NCBI RefSeq assembly: GCF_019279795.1
Contig: NC_056743.1
Coordinates: forward strand, 630,044,715 to 630,108,714
Source: Protopterus annectens
Taxonomy: Eukaryota; Chordata; Ceratodontiformes; Protopteridae
Direction of reading: 5' to 3'
Length of the DNA stretch: 64,000 nt
Shown piece by piece: positions 42,314 to 52,300 of this stretch; the stretch's first letter is position 1, and each line of letters starts with the position of its first letter. The translations under genes and the position numbers were made by a program. Below the pieces are notes generated by a model. The model was not told where the DNA came from. It worked only from the letters and a program-made list of their open reading frames with translations, and ran no database searches.

Positions 42314-44228
42314 CTCTCTCAGTTGGGCTACAGGACCTCTTTACCTGGATGCCCCTCTCGGAGGAAAATTTTCTCTTTTTTACAGAAATTGGACTCATAT
42401 TACCCAGGACAAATGGGTATTGGACGTGATTTTAAAAGGCTACAAATTCCACTTTCATACCCTGCCAAGGGCTTTTGGTTGGCCAGATCTGCCAAAACAT
42501 CAATGGTCAGAGGCCTTAAATCAAGTGGATGCTCTTCTGGCCATGAGAGCCATAGAGCCTGTTCCACTCTCAGAGATGGGAAAAGGTTTTTATTCAAGAC
42601 TGTTTCTGGTTCCAAGAAAACAAAGCTCATGGAGACCTATTCTGGACCTTTCTGTGTTAAACACCTTTTTGGAAATTCCAAAGTTCAAGATGCTCATTCT
42701 GCAGCAGCTGATTCCAATGCTCTCTCAGGACGCCTGGATGGTGACATTGGACCTAAAGGAAGCTTATTTACACATTCCCATCAGGCAGGAACGCAGGAAA
42801 TTCCTCAGATTCAAGGCAGGTTCGAGACACTTTCAATTCTCTGTACTGCCCTTTGGTTTATCTACTGCGCCCAGAGTCTTTACCAAGTGCCTGGCACCAG
42901 TAGTGGCTTATTGCAGACTTCAGGGGATTCAGATTTACCCCTATTTGGATGACTGCCTTATTCAGGCAGACAGCAAGGATCTTTTACTTCAACATCTGGA
43001 TTTTGTTCAACGTCTTCTCCTTCTACTGGGATTCTCAGTGAACACAAAAAAGTCACATTTGATCCCTTCTCAACAAATGGTATTTCTGGGAGCCCTCTTA
43101 AATACAACCTTACAGAGGGCCTTCCTCACTCCAGAAAAACAAATACAGCTGGCTTCAATTTTGAAGACTTTAGCAACTCTAACAGAGCTCACTGCAAGGA
43201 AATTCCTGCAGGCACTGGGCTACATGGCCTCCTGCATTCTGTTGATTCCAAATGCAAGGCTTCATATGAGAAAGCTTCAATGGTATCTGAAAAGTGTATG
43301 GTCACAGCATTACCACAATCTGGACACTCTGATTCCTCTGATCCCCTGCCTTCAGAAGGAGTTCCTTTGGTGGTCCAGGGTGTGTGCTTTAAACAAAGGA
43401 AAGCCTTTCCGTCTTCCTCAACCTTCTCAAATCATAACCACGGACGCCTCTGATTATGCTTGGGGAGCACATTTTCTAGGCAATTGCCAGCAGGGAACAT
43501 GGACAAGGGACCAACTTCACTGGCACATCAATCTGAAGGAAATGTTAGCAGTTCAGAATGCTCTTCTAGCCTTCAAGAACCTTTTGCATCCAGGGCCTCT
43601 TTTGATTCGCACAGACAACACCACAGTCATGTGGTACATAAACAGGCAGGGGGGTTCTCATTCGTACCCCCTTTGCAGACTAGCTATGGCTTTATGGGAC
43701 ACAGCTCTGAATCTGAATCTACATCTCCAGGCTCAATTCATCCCAGGAGAACAGAATCTCTTAGCAGACAGCCTGAGCAGAAACATTTTAGATCCTCACG
43801 AATGGATGCTAGACACCAACTTATTCAACAGGATTACTGCAGTTTGGGGATGTCCCCAGATAGATCTGTTTGCATCCCATCTCAATCATCAGCTGCCTCG
43901 CTTTTACACCAGGTCCTTCCACAAAACAGCTTGGAAAGTGGATGCCCTGTCCTTCAGCTGGAGAAGCCTTTCGGGATATGCCTTCCCTCCTCTTCCTCTA
44001 CTTCCTCGGGTATTACTGAAGATAAAACAGGACAAGCCCAAGTTCCTTATCTTCATTGCTCCAAATTGGCCTCGACAGTTTTGGTATCCAACTTTAAAGC
44101 ACCTGTTCTTGGAGCCTCCTTGGATTCCCCCTCTGAACCCTTCTCTTCTGTCCCAGCATCAGGGTCAGTTGCTACATTCCAATCTCAAGACCCTTTGCCT
44201 GGCAGCTTGGCTCTTCAAAGGAATTTGA
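42213..44228 (+). CDS. DIRS element 1 pol: RT, RNase H and methyltransferase-like region
   Basis: A 671-codon intact frame. RT motifs are FYSRLFLVPRKQSSWRPILD, MVTLDLKEAYLHIPI, FSVLPFGLSTAPRVFTK and the catalytic YLDD (42942-42953). RNase H follows with TTDASDYAWGAHF, LKEMLAVQNA, IRTDNTTVMWY and LLADSLSRN. The C-terminal stretch IDLFASHLNHQLPRFYT, DALSFSW, YAFPPLPLL and FIAPNWPRQFWYP matches the conserved tail of DIRS pol that is often annotated as an adenine-methyltransferase-like domain. The frame overlaps gag at the 5' end and the recombinase at the 3' end. No stop or shift interrupts it, so the RT may be functional. Confidence 0.92.
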   Translation: MANLRPPTDRDNGLLLHLEGEKTDPNLKESKLNDSLSWATGPLYLDAPLGGKFSLFYRNWTHITQDKWVLDVILKGYKFHFHTLPRAFGWPDLPKHQWSEALNQVDALLAMRAIEPVPLSEMGKGFYSRLFLVPRKQSSWRPILDLSVLNTFLEIPKFKMLILQQLIPMLSQDAWMVTLDLKEAYLHIPIRQERRKFLRFKAGSRHFQFSVLPFGLSTAPRVFTKCLAPVVAYCRLQGIQIYPYLDDCLIQADSKDLLLQHLDFVQRLLLLLGFSVNTKKSHLIPSQQMVFLGALLNTTLQRAFLTPEKQIQLASILKTLATLTELTARKFLQALGYMASCILLIPNARLHMRKLQWYLKSVWSQHYHNLDTLIPLIPCLQKEFLWWSRVCALNKGKPFRLPQPSQIITTDASDYAWGAHFLGNCQQGTWTRDQLHWHINLKEMLAVQNALLAFKNLLHPGPLLIRTDNTTVMWYINRQGGSHSYPLCRLAMALWDTALNLNLHLQAQFIPGEQNLLADSLSRNILDPHEWMLDTNLFNRITAVWGCPQIDLFASHLNHQLPRFYTRSFHKTAWKVDALSFSWRSLSGYAFPPLPLLPRVLLKIKQDKPKFLIFIAPNWPRQFWYPTLKHLFLEPPWIPPLNPSLLSQHQGQLLHSNLKTLCLAAWLFKGI

Positions 44229-45262
44229 TTTCTTCTAGTCTTCCCAAACAAGTTTTGGATGTTCTTTTGGAAGCTAGACGGCCTAGCACTAGGAAATCCT
44301 ATGCCTCTAAATGGAAGAGATTTTGTATTTGGATGCAGGACCGAGGCTTGGACCCACTGGTGCCTGATCTCTCTTCTATTTTGCTTTACCTTTCGGAGCT
44401 TTTGTCTAATGGACTTTCCTTTTCTTCCATTAAGATTTATGCTTCTGCTATTTCTGCTCATTTCAATACTGATCCTCCTGTTTTTTCTCATCCTTTGGTG
44501 AGACAGTTTTTGAGAGGGGCCAAGAATTTAGGACCTCCCAGGACCCCTCCTGTTCCTGCTTGGGATCTTAATTATGTTTTAGAAAAGCTTACTTTGCCTC
44601 CTTTTGAGCCTGCTGCATCTTCAGATATTAAGTTTTTATCTTGGAAGACAGTTCTTTTGTTGGCTTTGACTTCTGCCAGAAGGGTCTCAGAGTTGCAAGC
44701 TCTCATGGCTGTGGAACCATACCTTATTTTCCACCAGGACAGAGTATTCTTGAGGACCAATCCTACTTTCATGCCTAAGGTGATTTCGAAAGTGGCTTTA
44801 AATCAAACAATTCACCTTCCTACCTTCTTTCCTAATCCTCAAAATAAAGGGGAAAGGATTTTGCATTCCTTGGACGTGCACAGACAGTTACGATTTTACT
44901 TGGACAAGACTAAAGAGTTCAGAAAATCTAACCAATTGTTTGTTTCTTTTGCCTCCAGTTCTCTTGGAAAGGCTATTTCCAAACAAACTATTTCCAAATG
45001 GATTTCTTATGGAATAAGATTTTGTTACACTCATCATGGGAAACAGTTTTCAGGTACTGTGAGAAGTCATTCTACTAGAGCAGCTGCTACTTCTACAGCT
45101 TTTCTCAGAGGAGTTCCTACCAAGGATATCTTGGAAGCTGCCACTTGGAGTTTTGTGCATACTTTTTCCAAGCACTACAATCTCCCTTTGTATTCTAAGA
45201 CCAGGGCAGGCTTTGCCTCTGCTGTTTTTCAGGGTCTTCTTGCTGCCCCTTCTTCTGTCTAA
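43460..45262 (+). CDS. DIRS element 1 tyrosine recombinase
   Basis: The frame stays open from 43460, but recombinase homology starts at about 44215 (LPKQVLDVLLEARRPSTRKS). Before that it lies over pol in another frame and the true start is uncertain. The core-binding part includes YASKWKRFCIWMQDRGLDPL. The catalytic domain has Arg in LTSARRVSELQAL, the HxxR motif in RSHSTRAAATSTAF and the probable nucleophile Tyr in FSKHYNLPL. Tyrosine recombinase instead of integrase is what defines DIRS elements; it would insert a circular cDNA. The frame is intact. The stop is 33 bases before the internal complementary region. Confidence 0.92.
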   Translation: MGSTFSRQLPAGNMDKGPTSLAHQSEGNVSSSECSSSLQEPFASRASFDSHRQHHSHVVHKQAGGFSFVPPLQTSYGFMGHSSESESTSPGSIHPRRTESLSRQPEQKHFRSSRMDARHQLIQQDYCSLGMSPDRSVCIPSQSSAASLLHQVLPQNSLESGCPVLQLEKPFGICLPSSSSTSSGITEDKTGQAQVPYLHCSKLASTVLVSNFKAPVLGASLDSPSEPFSSVPASGSVATFQSQDPLPGSLALQRNLISSSLPKQVLDVLLEARRPSTRKSYASKWKRFCIWMQDRGLDPLVPDLSSILLYLSELLSNGLSFSSIKIYASAISAHFNTDPPVFSHPLVRQFLRGAKNLGPPRTPPVPAWDLNYVLEKLTLPPFEPAASSDIKFLSWKTVLLLALTSARRVSELQALMAVEPYLIFHQDRVFLRTNPTFMPKVISKVALNQTIHLPTFFPNPQNKGERILHSLDVHRQLRFYLDKTKEFRKSNQLFVSFASSSLGKAISKQTISKWISYGIRFCYTHHGKQFSGTVRSHSTRAAATSTAFLRGVPTKDILEAATWSFVHTFSKHYNLPLYSKTRAGFASAVFQGLLAAPSSV

Positions 45263-45294
45263 ACCTCCCCCCTTTTTTCACTGCTTTTGGATTC

Positions 45295-45397
45295 CACCCT
45301 ACAGTTATGACTGCAACAGTGAAACACGATGAACATAGTACAGTTGTGTACACCTACCATAAATGTAGATGTTCGAGTGTCTTCACTGTTGCAGTCG
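45295..45397 (+). repeat. Internal complementary region of DIRS element 1
   Basis: Two abutting parts: 45295-45338 is the reverse complement of the left outer end (40212-40252), and 45339-45397 that of the right outer end (about 45650-45710). The junction reads GATGAACATAGTACAGTTGT. This is the template DIRS elements are thought to use to align both ends when the cDNA is circularised. Confidence 0.93.
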
Positions 45398-45497
45398 GTG
45401 TTTCCCTCCCTCCTATCCCCTCTTTTTCTCTTTTGTGGTGTATTTGTGTTTCCTTGTTGGATTCATTTTTGATTTATTGGGGACTTCTGACATCTAG

Positions 45498-45710
45498 GGC
45501 AAGAAAGGCTGGAGAAGATGGCGTCGGCTGAGGGCTATGTACCAGAGCGTACTGACATCAGGGTACTAGCTTGTACAGCCGACGCCGGACCCAGACTTTG
45601 GGATTCTGGCTGACCTTGGGCTGCCTGCCGGTAGGGGCACCCTACAGTTATGACTGCAACAGTGAAGACACTTGAACATCTACATTTATGGTAGGTGTGC
45701 ACAACTGTAC
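45498..45710 (+). repeat. Right inverted terminal repeat of DIRS element 1
   Basis: Reverse complement of the left terminus from GGCGTCGGCTGAGGGC to CAGTTATGACTGCAACAG, then an outer stretch unique to this end (GACACTTGAACATC to CACAACTGTAC) that is copied only in the internal complementary region. Confidence 0.95.
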
Positions 45711-45759
45711 TTTCCTCATAGCATCTGTGGTTTCTGAATACTTAAATTCTGAGATATTT

Positions 45760-45867
45760 GATGGTGCAATGGTAGCATTGTTGCCTCACAGCTGCAAGCT
45801 TTCAGGTTTGATTCTTGACTAGAGTACCTTCTATGTGGAATCTGCATGCTCTCCCTGTGTTTGTGTG
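45760..45867 (+). mobile_element. tRNA-derived SINE, 3' truncated
   Basis: Head GATGGTGCAATGGTAGCATT, B-box-like GGTTTGATTC, body to GTGTGGGTTTGCT. It stops where a second copy of the same SINE begins head to tail. Confidence 0.85.
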
Positions 45868-45876
45868 GGTTTGCTT

Positions 45877-46095
45877 TGATAGTGCAGTGGTAGCATTGTT
45901 GCTTCACAGCTAAAGGTTTTCTGGTTTGATTCTTGGTTGGGTTGCCTTCTGTGTGGACTCTGCATCTCCTCCCTGTGTTTGTGTGGGTTTGCTCTGGTGT
46001 CCTCCCATGTTACAAAGACATGTGTTTGCAGTATTTCTCTCTGGGCCTCTGCTGAAAATTGTTTTTTGTTCCGTCAAACTTTCCTGGTTAACGAA
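45877..46095 (+). mobile_element. tRNA-derived SINE, near full length
   Basis: Head GATAGTGCAGTGGTAGCATT, B-box-like GGTTTGATTC, body GTGTGGACTCTGCATC, CCTCCCATGTTACAAAG, ACATGTG, GGGCCTCTGCTGAAAATTG, ending near GTTAACGAATG. Its 3' part begins composite copy B. Confidence 0.85.
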
Positions 46096-46749
46096 TGTTA
46101 AATACATAAAATTGACAGGCATTTGAATTTCAGACTTCATATTCTTCAGAAAGTACATAGTAACACAAAACCTTTTATTCTAGCAATTTTCTAAGTATAT
46201 AAGATTAATATTTGAAATTTGTCCCTATTTCTGGGACTGTATTCTCCCATTATTGGCTTTATCCAGGTTTTTTGTGCTAAGTTTGAGAGCTATGGCAAGA
46301 ACTGAATTCACTGAATATGTTTGAGGGCTGTATTCCCCCATTACGGTTTTTGCCCAGGTGTTTTGTGCTAAGAGATTGACAGCTATAGTGAGAACTGAAT
46401 TCACTAAATGATAGCCATTCAAGTTTCAGTCTTCCTCTCTTTCACAAAGCAGCTGATTTGGCATAGTGGCATGTTGCTCTGACTGGTTTGCACAAAGACC
46501 TGGGTTTAAGACTGTGTCATTAAATGTATGGTGGTGATACAGCATTTTATTCTACCAACTTTCCAAGATTATAAAAGGAATGTTTAATGTGTCCCTGGTT
46601 TTTGGGCTTTTATCCCCTCCCCCCCCAATAAATTATGGATTTTTCTAGATTTCTTGTGCTGCGAAGTTGAGATACAGTTGAGTATTGAGTAGATTTTACA
46701 AGGAGCTGAGAGCTGCAGTGGAAGAGAAGTTTAGTGCTGCTTATGCTGA

Positions 46750-46830
46750 ATTAGCTTACATTGTTAATAGCACAACAGGTTGAATATTTGCTTTTGATGC
46801 AGAAGGCTGTGGGTTCTACTCCCACAAGGG
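46750..46830 (+). mobile_element. tRNA-like SINE head (copy B)
   Basis: The stem GTGGGTTCTACTCCCAC is a good T-arm; the preceding GCAGAAGGC resembles the 3' side of an anticodon arm. Counterpart of 890-970. Confidence 0.5.
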
Positions 46831-47690
46831 GTGGATGCTGCTGTACGGCAAATGTTCTCTTTGGTGAAGATACTATGAACCTGTTATCAGTTTGCCATCC
46901 ATTTCCTCTTGCAATATTACTAGCTTATCATTTTTTTAATGTAATATAGGCAATTTATTCCTCAGGGGATGTTGTTTGCTAGCAGCAACCTCTTCATTAG
47001 TTACAGATCTCTTTAATGTGGAATTATTTAGATGACTTACTTCTGCAGAGATTGTGCATATTTACTGATACTGGTGTATTGTGTAAGTCTGAGTAGACTT
47101 TTTTATGATGGAAATGTTCTCAATTGGGCAGTTTTGTCATTATTGGTGCATGCATTTGTTTCATTGTTTACTGGAAAAATGTTCAAAACAATACATTTAA
47201 AACACCCTCTAACAACTGTACTGTATTATACAAGGAATATAATTTAATACAATCAGGAAGGTGTATCACACAACACATGTATGTTTTTGTGTGCTTTGTG
47301 TGCAAGGGGCCTATCATTTGAAAACAGCCCAAAATTAATCTTTATACTACCCAAATGCATTTTCTTTCAATGTGGATTTCACTGCTGTTTCAATTAATGT
47401 GAGTTTCAAGGGTAGAGTTTTAATGCCAAGTCTATTTTAATTGTGAGACTGCATTGCTTTGTTTAGCAGATGTTTTAGTGTTTGTGCTGTAAAATACAAA
47501 ATAAAACTTTAAAATAAAATCCAAATAATCGTAGAAGTAAAGCAGTATGCACATTGCAGTGTTTATGGTAAATAGGGTGAAATAGCCAAGTAATGGGGCA
47601 TTGGAATGGCTGCAGGGGGTGGCTCCATTTGACCATGATTTTGTGAGGGGGAAGGATGGCAAACTCAGACAGCCCCAGTTCAGCTGAACT

Positions 47691-47979
47691 ATACCTCTCA
47701 ACTGTCCAGATTTTCACAGAATAAATAGATTTTTGCTTCTTCTTTTTGGTTTGTTCCTCATAAAATGTGTGGTTTTCTGGCAAATCATTTAGGAATTAAG
47801 TCACTAAATAATGACAGAGGTTGAGTTTCAGACTTCATAACCTTCAGAAAAATGCATGCCAAAGCATGACCTGTTCTATAAACTAAGTTTATACAAGAGC
47901 AATTTTTAGTACTGTTTGTATGTTCCCCCAATATATTTGGCCTTGTCCGGATTTCCTGCGTTAACAGGTTGAGAGGTAC
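47691..47979 (+). mobile_element. MITE-like inverted-repeat element (ATACCTCTCAAC family), copy B
   Basis: Left end ATACCTCTCAACTGTCC and right end GGTTGAGAGGTAC. Counterpart of 1799-2090 and better preserved at the left terminus. Confidence 0.65.
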
Positions 47980-48010
47980 GCACAAATTGCTTTATAGAAT
48001 TGAGCATATC

Positions 48011-48520
48011 TAAACCTCTTAACTGTTCCTGATTTTGGCTCAAAATATTGCTCTCCCTTTAATCCCTCCGCAAAATGTTAATTTTGGAAAAAACATGGAG
48101 GGTTTGCAATTAATAAATAACTGCAATAATCAGAGTTATAGATTACTTTTATTTCAGAAATGTATGTAGATTAATTTATTTTGTCAGCTGCTCAAGCTAA
48201 CAGTGCTAATATTAAAAAGTGTCACTTCTTTGACAGGTTCCCAGCTGTATTGTGTGGCTATTTTATAATTTTGCATCACATTTTTGGTCCATTTTTCATT
48301 AAATTGTGGTTTTCTGGCAAATTAGTGGCAAATCATTAAAGATTGAAGTAAGAAAATAATGACAGACATTTCAGTTTCAAATTTCATACCCTTCAGAAAA
48401 TTCATACTAATGCAAGACCTACTTATTCTATTAGAAAGTTTATAAGAACAATATTTAAATATTGTCCTTAATTTTGGGCCTGACTTTGTCCAGATTTCTT
48501 GCTCTGAGGTTGAGAGGTAT
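48011..48520 (+). mobile_element. MITE-like inverted-repeat element, longer type, copy B
   Basis: Left AAACCTCTTAACTGTTCCTG, right GAGGTTGAGAGGTATG. Counterpart of 2126-2658. Confidence 0.6.
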
Positions 48521-48952
48521 GACAAATGTATCAGGGCCATTGCAGTCAGCCAGAGACATTTCAAGTTGTGACATGCTTGTTGCACCCCACTCCCCCATGT
48601 AGTGACTCTGGATGTGTCCAAGCAAGGCAAGGAGCAGTTATGCAGTGTAAGTGTGCAGAGTACTCCCATCCATCCAAGGTAGACACAAGTACTACAGTGG
48701 CTTTTCATCTGTCTTGCTTGATTTTGCAGAATGTTCTAGTTTTCTGTCATATTTTTGTACTGTTTATTATGTTTCTTATTATTCAGAAAGTGCCCCTTGC
48801 TCTGTGTTTAAGTAGCAATGATTTCATGACCATTGGGTAAGCTTGTCTGAGATTGTAAGATGCAAGTAAGCTTACTGTTAAAGAATTACCAACATTGAAA
48901 GCCTTTTTGTTATTGCCTTGCAGAGAATACTTATATAACTAGATAACGTATT

Positions 48953-49140
48953 AGAAGTTATGTACCTACCATAACGTTCCATGTTAGTTGTCTTCTTCTC
49001 ACCTTCTTTCTTGCTGGATGGGTTCAGAGCCAATCCTCGGCTCCGACTCGGCCACTCTAAAAGCTCGAGAGCTAGTTCCACCGGCTCGAGGCTCCCCTAT
49101 ATCCCACAGTGCTAGGCGGTAACTCCTCAGATCTCATTTG
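48953..49140 (-). repeat. Terminal inverted repeat of DIRS element 2 (3' side of the element)
   Basis: Starts AGAAGTTATGTACC. From CTTGCTGGATGGGTTC through CGAGAGCTAGTTCCACCGG to CTCCTCAGATCTC it is complementary to 54906-55040. The outer 60 bases are copied in the internal complementary region. Confidence 0.93.
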
Positions 49141-49226
49141 AAAGCTAAGGCCAGCAAGAAAATTCCATAAGGAACAAAGAAAAACTCCTCTAGGTCTGTC
49201 CAGGCTAGGGGGAAGGAGGGTGGGAT

Positions 49227-49331
49227 GCAAGAAAGAAGGCGAGAAGAAGACAACTAACATGGAACGTTATGGTAGGTACATAACTTCTAAATGTTAAGTT
49301 GTCAATCTCGCCTTCATTCTTGCTGGATGGG
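49227..49331 (-). repeat. Internal complementary region of DIRS element 2
   Basis: The part up to about 49289 (GAAGACAACTAACATGGAAC and GGTAGGTACATAACTTCT) is complementary to the 48953 end. The part from about 49290 (AATGTTAAGTTGTCAATCTC to GCTGGATGGG) is complementary to the 55060 end. Same two-part organisation as in element 1, directly after the recombinase stop. Confidence 0.93.
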
Positions 49332-49365
49332 ACCGCGTCCCTAGCACCTTGTCCCGGGTGGCCTA

Positions 49366-50724
49366 TCAGAACAGACTCTTGAGTACAGTGGAACCAAAGT
49401 TGGCTCGGTCTCTGGAGGCCAAGTCCAACTTATAATGAGAAATGAAGGTATGGGGAGAAGCCCAAGTAGCTGCAGAACAAATCGAATCAATAGGCAGCCT
49501 ATCTTGGAAAGCTATAGAAGTGGCTAAAGCTCTAGTTGAATGAGCACTGGGTTTGGATGGCAACCGTTGATGTCTTATCTCATACACTAGGGTAATCAAC
49601 GAAGTAAGCCATCTAGAGAGAGACACTTTAGAAACTGGAAGGCCCATTCTACCTTCTGCATAAGAAACAAACAGTTGGTCAGATTTCCTGAATTGTTTGG
49701 TCCTGTCTAAATAGTACCTAAGTTGGCGATGAATATCTAAACAGTGTAACTTTTGTTCTGACCTATTAGAATAATTTGGGAAGAAAACAGGAAGCTCAAT
49801 GGTTTGATTCAAATTTGCCAGAGAAGCTACCTTGGGCAAAAAAGACGGGTTAGTATGTAAGGACAACCTATCCTTATGAAATACCAGATAAGGGGGTCGA
49901 CTACACAGAGCATGGAGTTCAGAAACTCTTCTAGCTGAAGTGATAGCTACTAAAAAGAGTGTTTTCCAAGAAAGTAACTTTATTGAACATGAAGCCGCAG
50001 GTTCAAAGGGGGAAAGAATTAAGGACGTAAGAACCAAGTTGATATCCCATTGGGGAGGAGGATCTCTGATGGGTGGTTTGAGGAAAAAAACTCTCTTTAA
50101 AAAGGCTTTGCAGAGTTTGTGAGACATAATGGAGGACTCTGAGACTCCAACATGAAAGTTCGAAATTGCTGCCAATTGAACTCTAATGGTAGATGGCGAC
50201 GACCCTGAGTGGAAAAGTTCGGCTAGGAAGTCTAGAACTGATTGAATAGAAGCAGTGAAGGGATCTATGTTCTTTGACTGCGCCCAATAGGAAAAACATT
50301 TCCACTTGTTATGATAAATTTTCCGATTGGAAGATTTATGAGAGGCTATCAAGATATCTCTAACTGAGTGAGATATCAGAGGAAGCCTGGCTAAAGTTGG
50401 AATTGGAGGAACCGCACTGTGAGGTTCAGTGAGGGAAGGGAGTGGTGCAACTGACCTGACTGATGGGTCAAGAGGTCTGGAACTGGGTCCAGATGCCAAG
50501 GTTGCTCCAACAGATAACGGTGGAGAAACGGGAACCAAACCTGTCGAGGCCAGTAGGGGGCAATGAGGATCATGGAAGCTTCCTGAGCGATGGCTTTCTG
50601 TATCAGCTGAGATATCAGTGGGAAGGGAGGAAAAGCATACAGAAGTCCCCGGGGCCAAACGTGCACTAGAGCGTCTCTGCTGGGGTGGCCTGGTTGGGGA
50701 AAGAGGGTGAAAAAATCGTCGCAC
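49366..50724 (-). CDS. DIRS element 2 tyrosine recombinase
   Basis: A 452-codon intact frame starting MRRFFHPLSPTRPPQQRRSS. It overlaps the pol C-terminus by 334 bases in another frame. The core-binding region reads SNRKIYHNKWKCFSYWAQSK. Catalytic motifs are ITSARRVSELHAL (Arg), SAHSTRALATSIAF (HxxR) and FISHYKLDLA (Tyr). Between them PIRDPPPQWDINLVLTSLIL and HRQLRYYLDRTKQFRKSDQL align with element 1. The protein should be catalytically competent. It is expressed, if at all, from the same transcript as gag and pol. Confidence 0.93.
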   Translation of the reverse strand: MRRFFHPLSPTRPPQQRRSSARLAPGTSVCFSSLPTDISADTESHRSGSFHDPHCPLLASTGLVPVSPPLSVGATLASGPSSRPLDPSVRSVAPLPSLTEPHSAVPPIPTLARLPLISHSVRDILIASHKSSNRKIYHNKWKCFSYWAQSKNIDPFTASIQSVLDFLAELFHSGSSPSTIRVQLAAISNFHVGVSESSIMSHKLCKAFLKRVFFLKPPIRDPPPQWDINLVLTSLILSPFEPAASCSIKLLSWKTLFLVAITSARRVSELHALCSRPPYLVFHKDRLSLHTNPSFLPKVASLANLNQTIELPVFFPNYSNRSEQKLHCLDIHRQLRYYLDRTKQFRKSDQLFVSYAEGRMGLPVSKVSLSRWLTSLITLVYEIRHQRLPSKPSAHSTRALATSIAFQDRLPIDSICSAATWASPHTFISHYKLDLASRDRANFGSTVLKSLF

Positions 50725-52300
50725 TTGCTGTTTTGGGGAGTAGCGAAAAGGTCACAGCAAGGCCGGCCCCACTTTCGAAAAACTTTCTCCAACATTGAAT
50801 TCTTCAGAGACCACTCATGAGGCATGAGAATAGCTCTGCTCAATTTGTCTGCAATCACATTGAACTTCCCGGGGATGTGCGTTGCTAACAGAAATCTCTG
50901 AGAAGAAATCGCCCATTGCCACAGTCTGAGTGCCTCTCGACATAGGGGGTAAGATCTGGTTCCGCCTTGTTTGTTGATGTACCACACTACAGACATGTCT
51001 GTCTGAATTGCTATAGTTCCCTTGGGAAGAGAGTCTTGTAAAGCTTGCAATGCTAGAAGCACTGCTCTCATCTCCAGAACGTTTATGTGCAAGTGGCACT
51101 CGAACGGTTGCCACGTGCCTTGGACTGTCCTGCCCTGGTAATGCCCCCCCCACCCGATCAGGGAGGCCTCCATTGTCACTGTAGCAACTGGAGGGGGAGG
51201 GACAAAAGGTCTCCCTAGGAGGAGCTGGGGAGATGTGATCCACCAAGAGAGATGATTCTTGCACGATTGAGTTATCCGAATAGGATGGGACATTGGAAGT
51301 CTTTGGTAAGACCATTGTGTGAAAAGCATCCATTGTAAAATTCTCATATGGAAGCGAGCTAATGGTAGAAGGGGGATGGCCGCCGCCATAATCCCTAAGA
51401 CTTTCAGGATCAGTCTGGCTTTGACTTTGTTGCTCTGCAAGACAAGAGAGACCAGTCTGTGTATGTCTGCTATTCTCTGCTCTGTGAGTCTGGCTGACAT
51501 ATTGACTGTGTCTAGATTTGCGCCTATGAAGGTAATAACACAACAAGGCGACAAGACAGACTTTTCATAGTTTATTGAAATGCCTAGTGCCTGACATGTG
51601 TGAAAAGTGTAGTCTCTGGCGAGAAGTAAAAGATGCTTGGTGGGGGCTGTAAGGAGCCAGTCGTCTAAATAAGGAAACACCTGGAATCCTTGACGTCTCA
51701 GATGAGAGGCTACCACTGCCATGCATTTGGTAAACACTCAGGGGGCTGTAGTGAGACCAAAGGGCAGGGCTCTGAATTGAAAATGACTGGTTCGCAGCCT
51801 GAAGCGGAGAAACCTCCTGGAGCGTTGACTCATTTTGATGTGATAGTACGCGTCCTGGAGATCCATCGAGCACATCCAGTTGTCCCGCCCCAAAAGGGGT
51901 AGAATGGACTGCAGCGTGACCATCCAGAACTTTGTTTTCTTGACAAAATTGTTCAAGTTGCTGAGATCCAGAATGGGTCTCCAGTCCCCTGTTTTCTTTG
52001 GAACCAAAAAGAATTTGGAGTAGATTCCGGATCCTGTTTGGTCTGCTGGAACTGGTTGAATGGCTCTTTTTGCGAGCAGCTTTGAAATTTCTAATGCTGC
52101 TTGCTCCCTTTGACTGGGTGGAACGTCTGGAAGGGATTTTTTGGATTGCTTCGGAATGAAAAGAAATGGGATTCTGTAGCGTTCGGAAATGATAGACTGT
52201 ACCCACTTGTCTTGAGTTAGGGATAGCCAGGCTTTTGGGTACAGCGATAATCTTCCCCCCGACTGCCTCCGAAGGTGGACAGTCGAGCAACACCTCAGGG
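50391..52300 (-). pseudogene. DIRS element 2 pol (RT, RNase H, methyltransferase-like) with one stop
   Basis: The frame is open from within the gag 3' end (about 52300) through GIYSKFFLVPKKTGDWRPIL, MCSMDLQDAYYHIKMS, FRALPFGLTTAP, then TGA at 51738-51740, then VFTKCMAVVASHLR, FPYLDDWLLT (YLDD at 51660-51671), RNase H motifs TMEASLIGWGGHY, EMRAVLLALQ, IQTDMSVVWY and VIADKLSRA, and a DIRS-type tail CDLFATPQNSKCDDFFT, YAFPPFPLI and LIAPYWPRQVWFP. The first RNase H position reads MEAS where element 1 has TDAS, so an active-site Asp may be lost. The frame is otherwise continuous. Confidence 0.9.

Larger units (their letters stand above)
40212..45710 (+). mobile_element. DIRS element 1 (tyrosine-recombinase retrotransposon)
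   Basis: About 5.5 kb with the DIRS-1 architecture: inverted terminal repeats (40212-40392 and 45498-45710), gag, overlapping RT/RNase H and tyrosine-recombinase frames, and an internal complementary region (45295-45397) matching both outer ends. DIRS elements make a circular intermediate and integrate through their recombinase without target duplication, and none is visible here. The only coding lesion seen is one TGA in gag. Confidence 0.95.
45918..48952 (+). repeat. Composite dispersed repeat, copy B, left part
   Basis: Counterpart of 1 to about 3090 in copy A, in the same order. Single-copy versions of both local tandem duplications seen in copy A are present here, as is an extra stretch of about 60 bp near 47190-47255 absent from copy A. 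Copy B is interrupted at 48952 by DIRS element 2 and resumes at 55061. Confidence 0.88.

Noticed and set aside
46750..46830. Functional tRNA gene
   Set aside because: There is a good T-arm-like stem but no matching acceptor stem or complete D-arm, and the segment lies inside a dispersed repeat.
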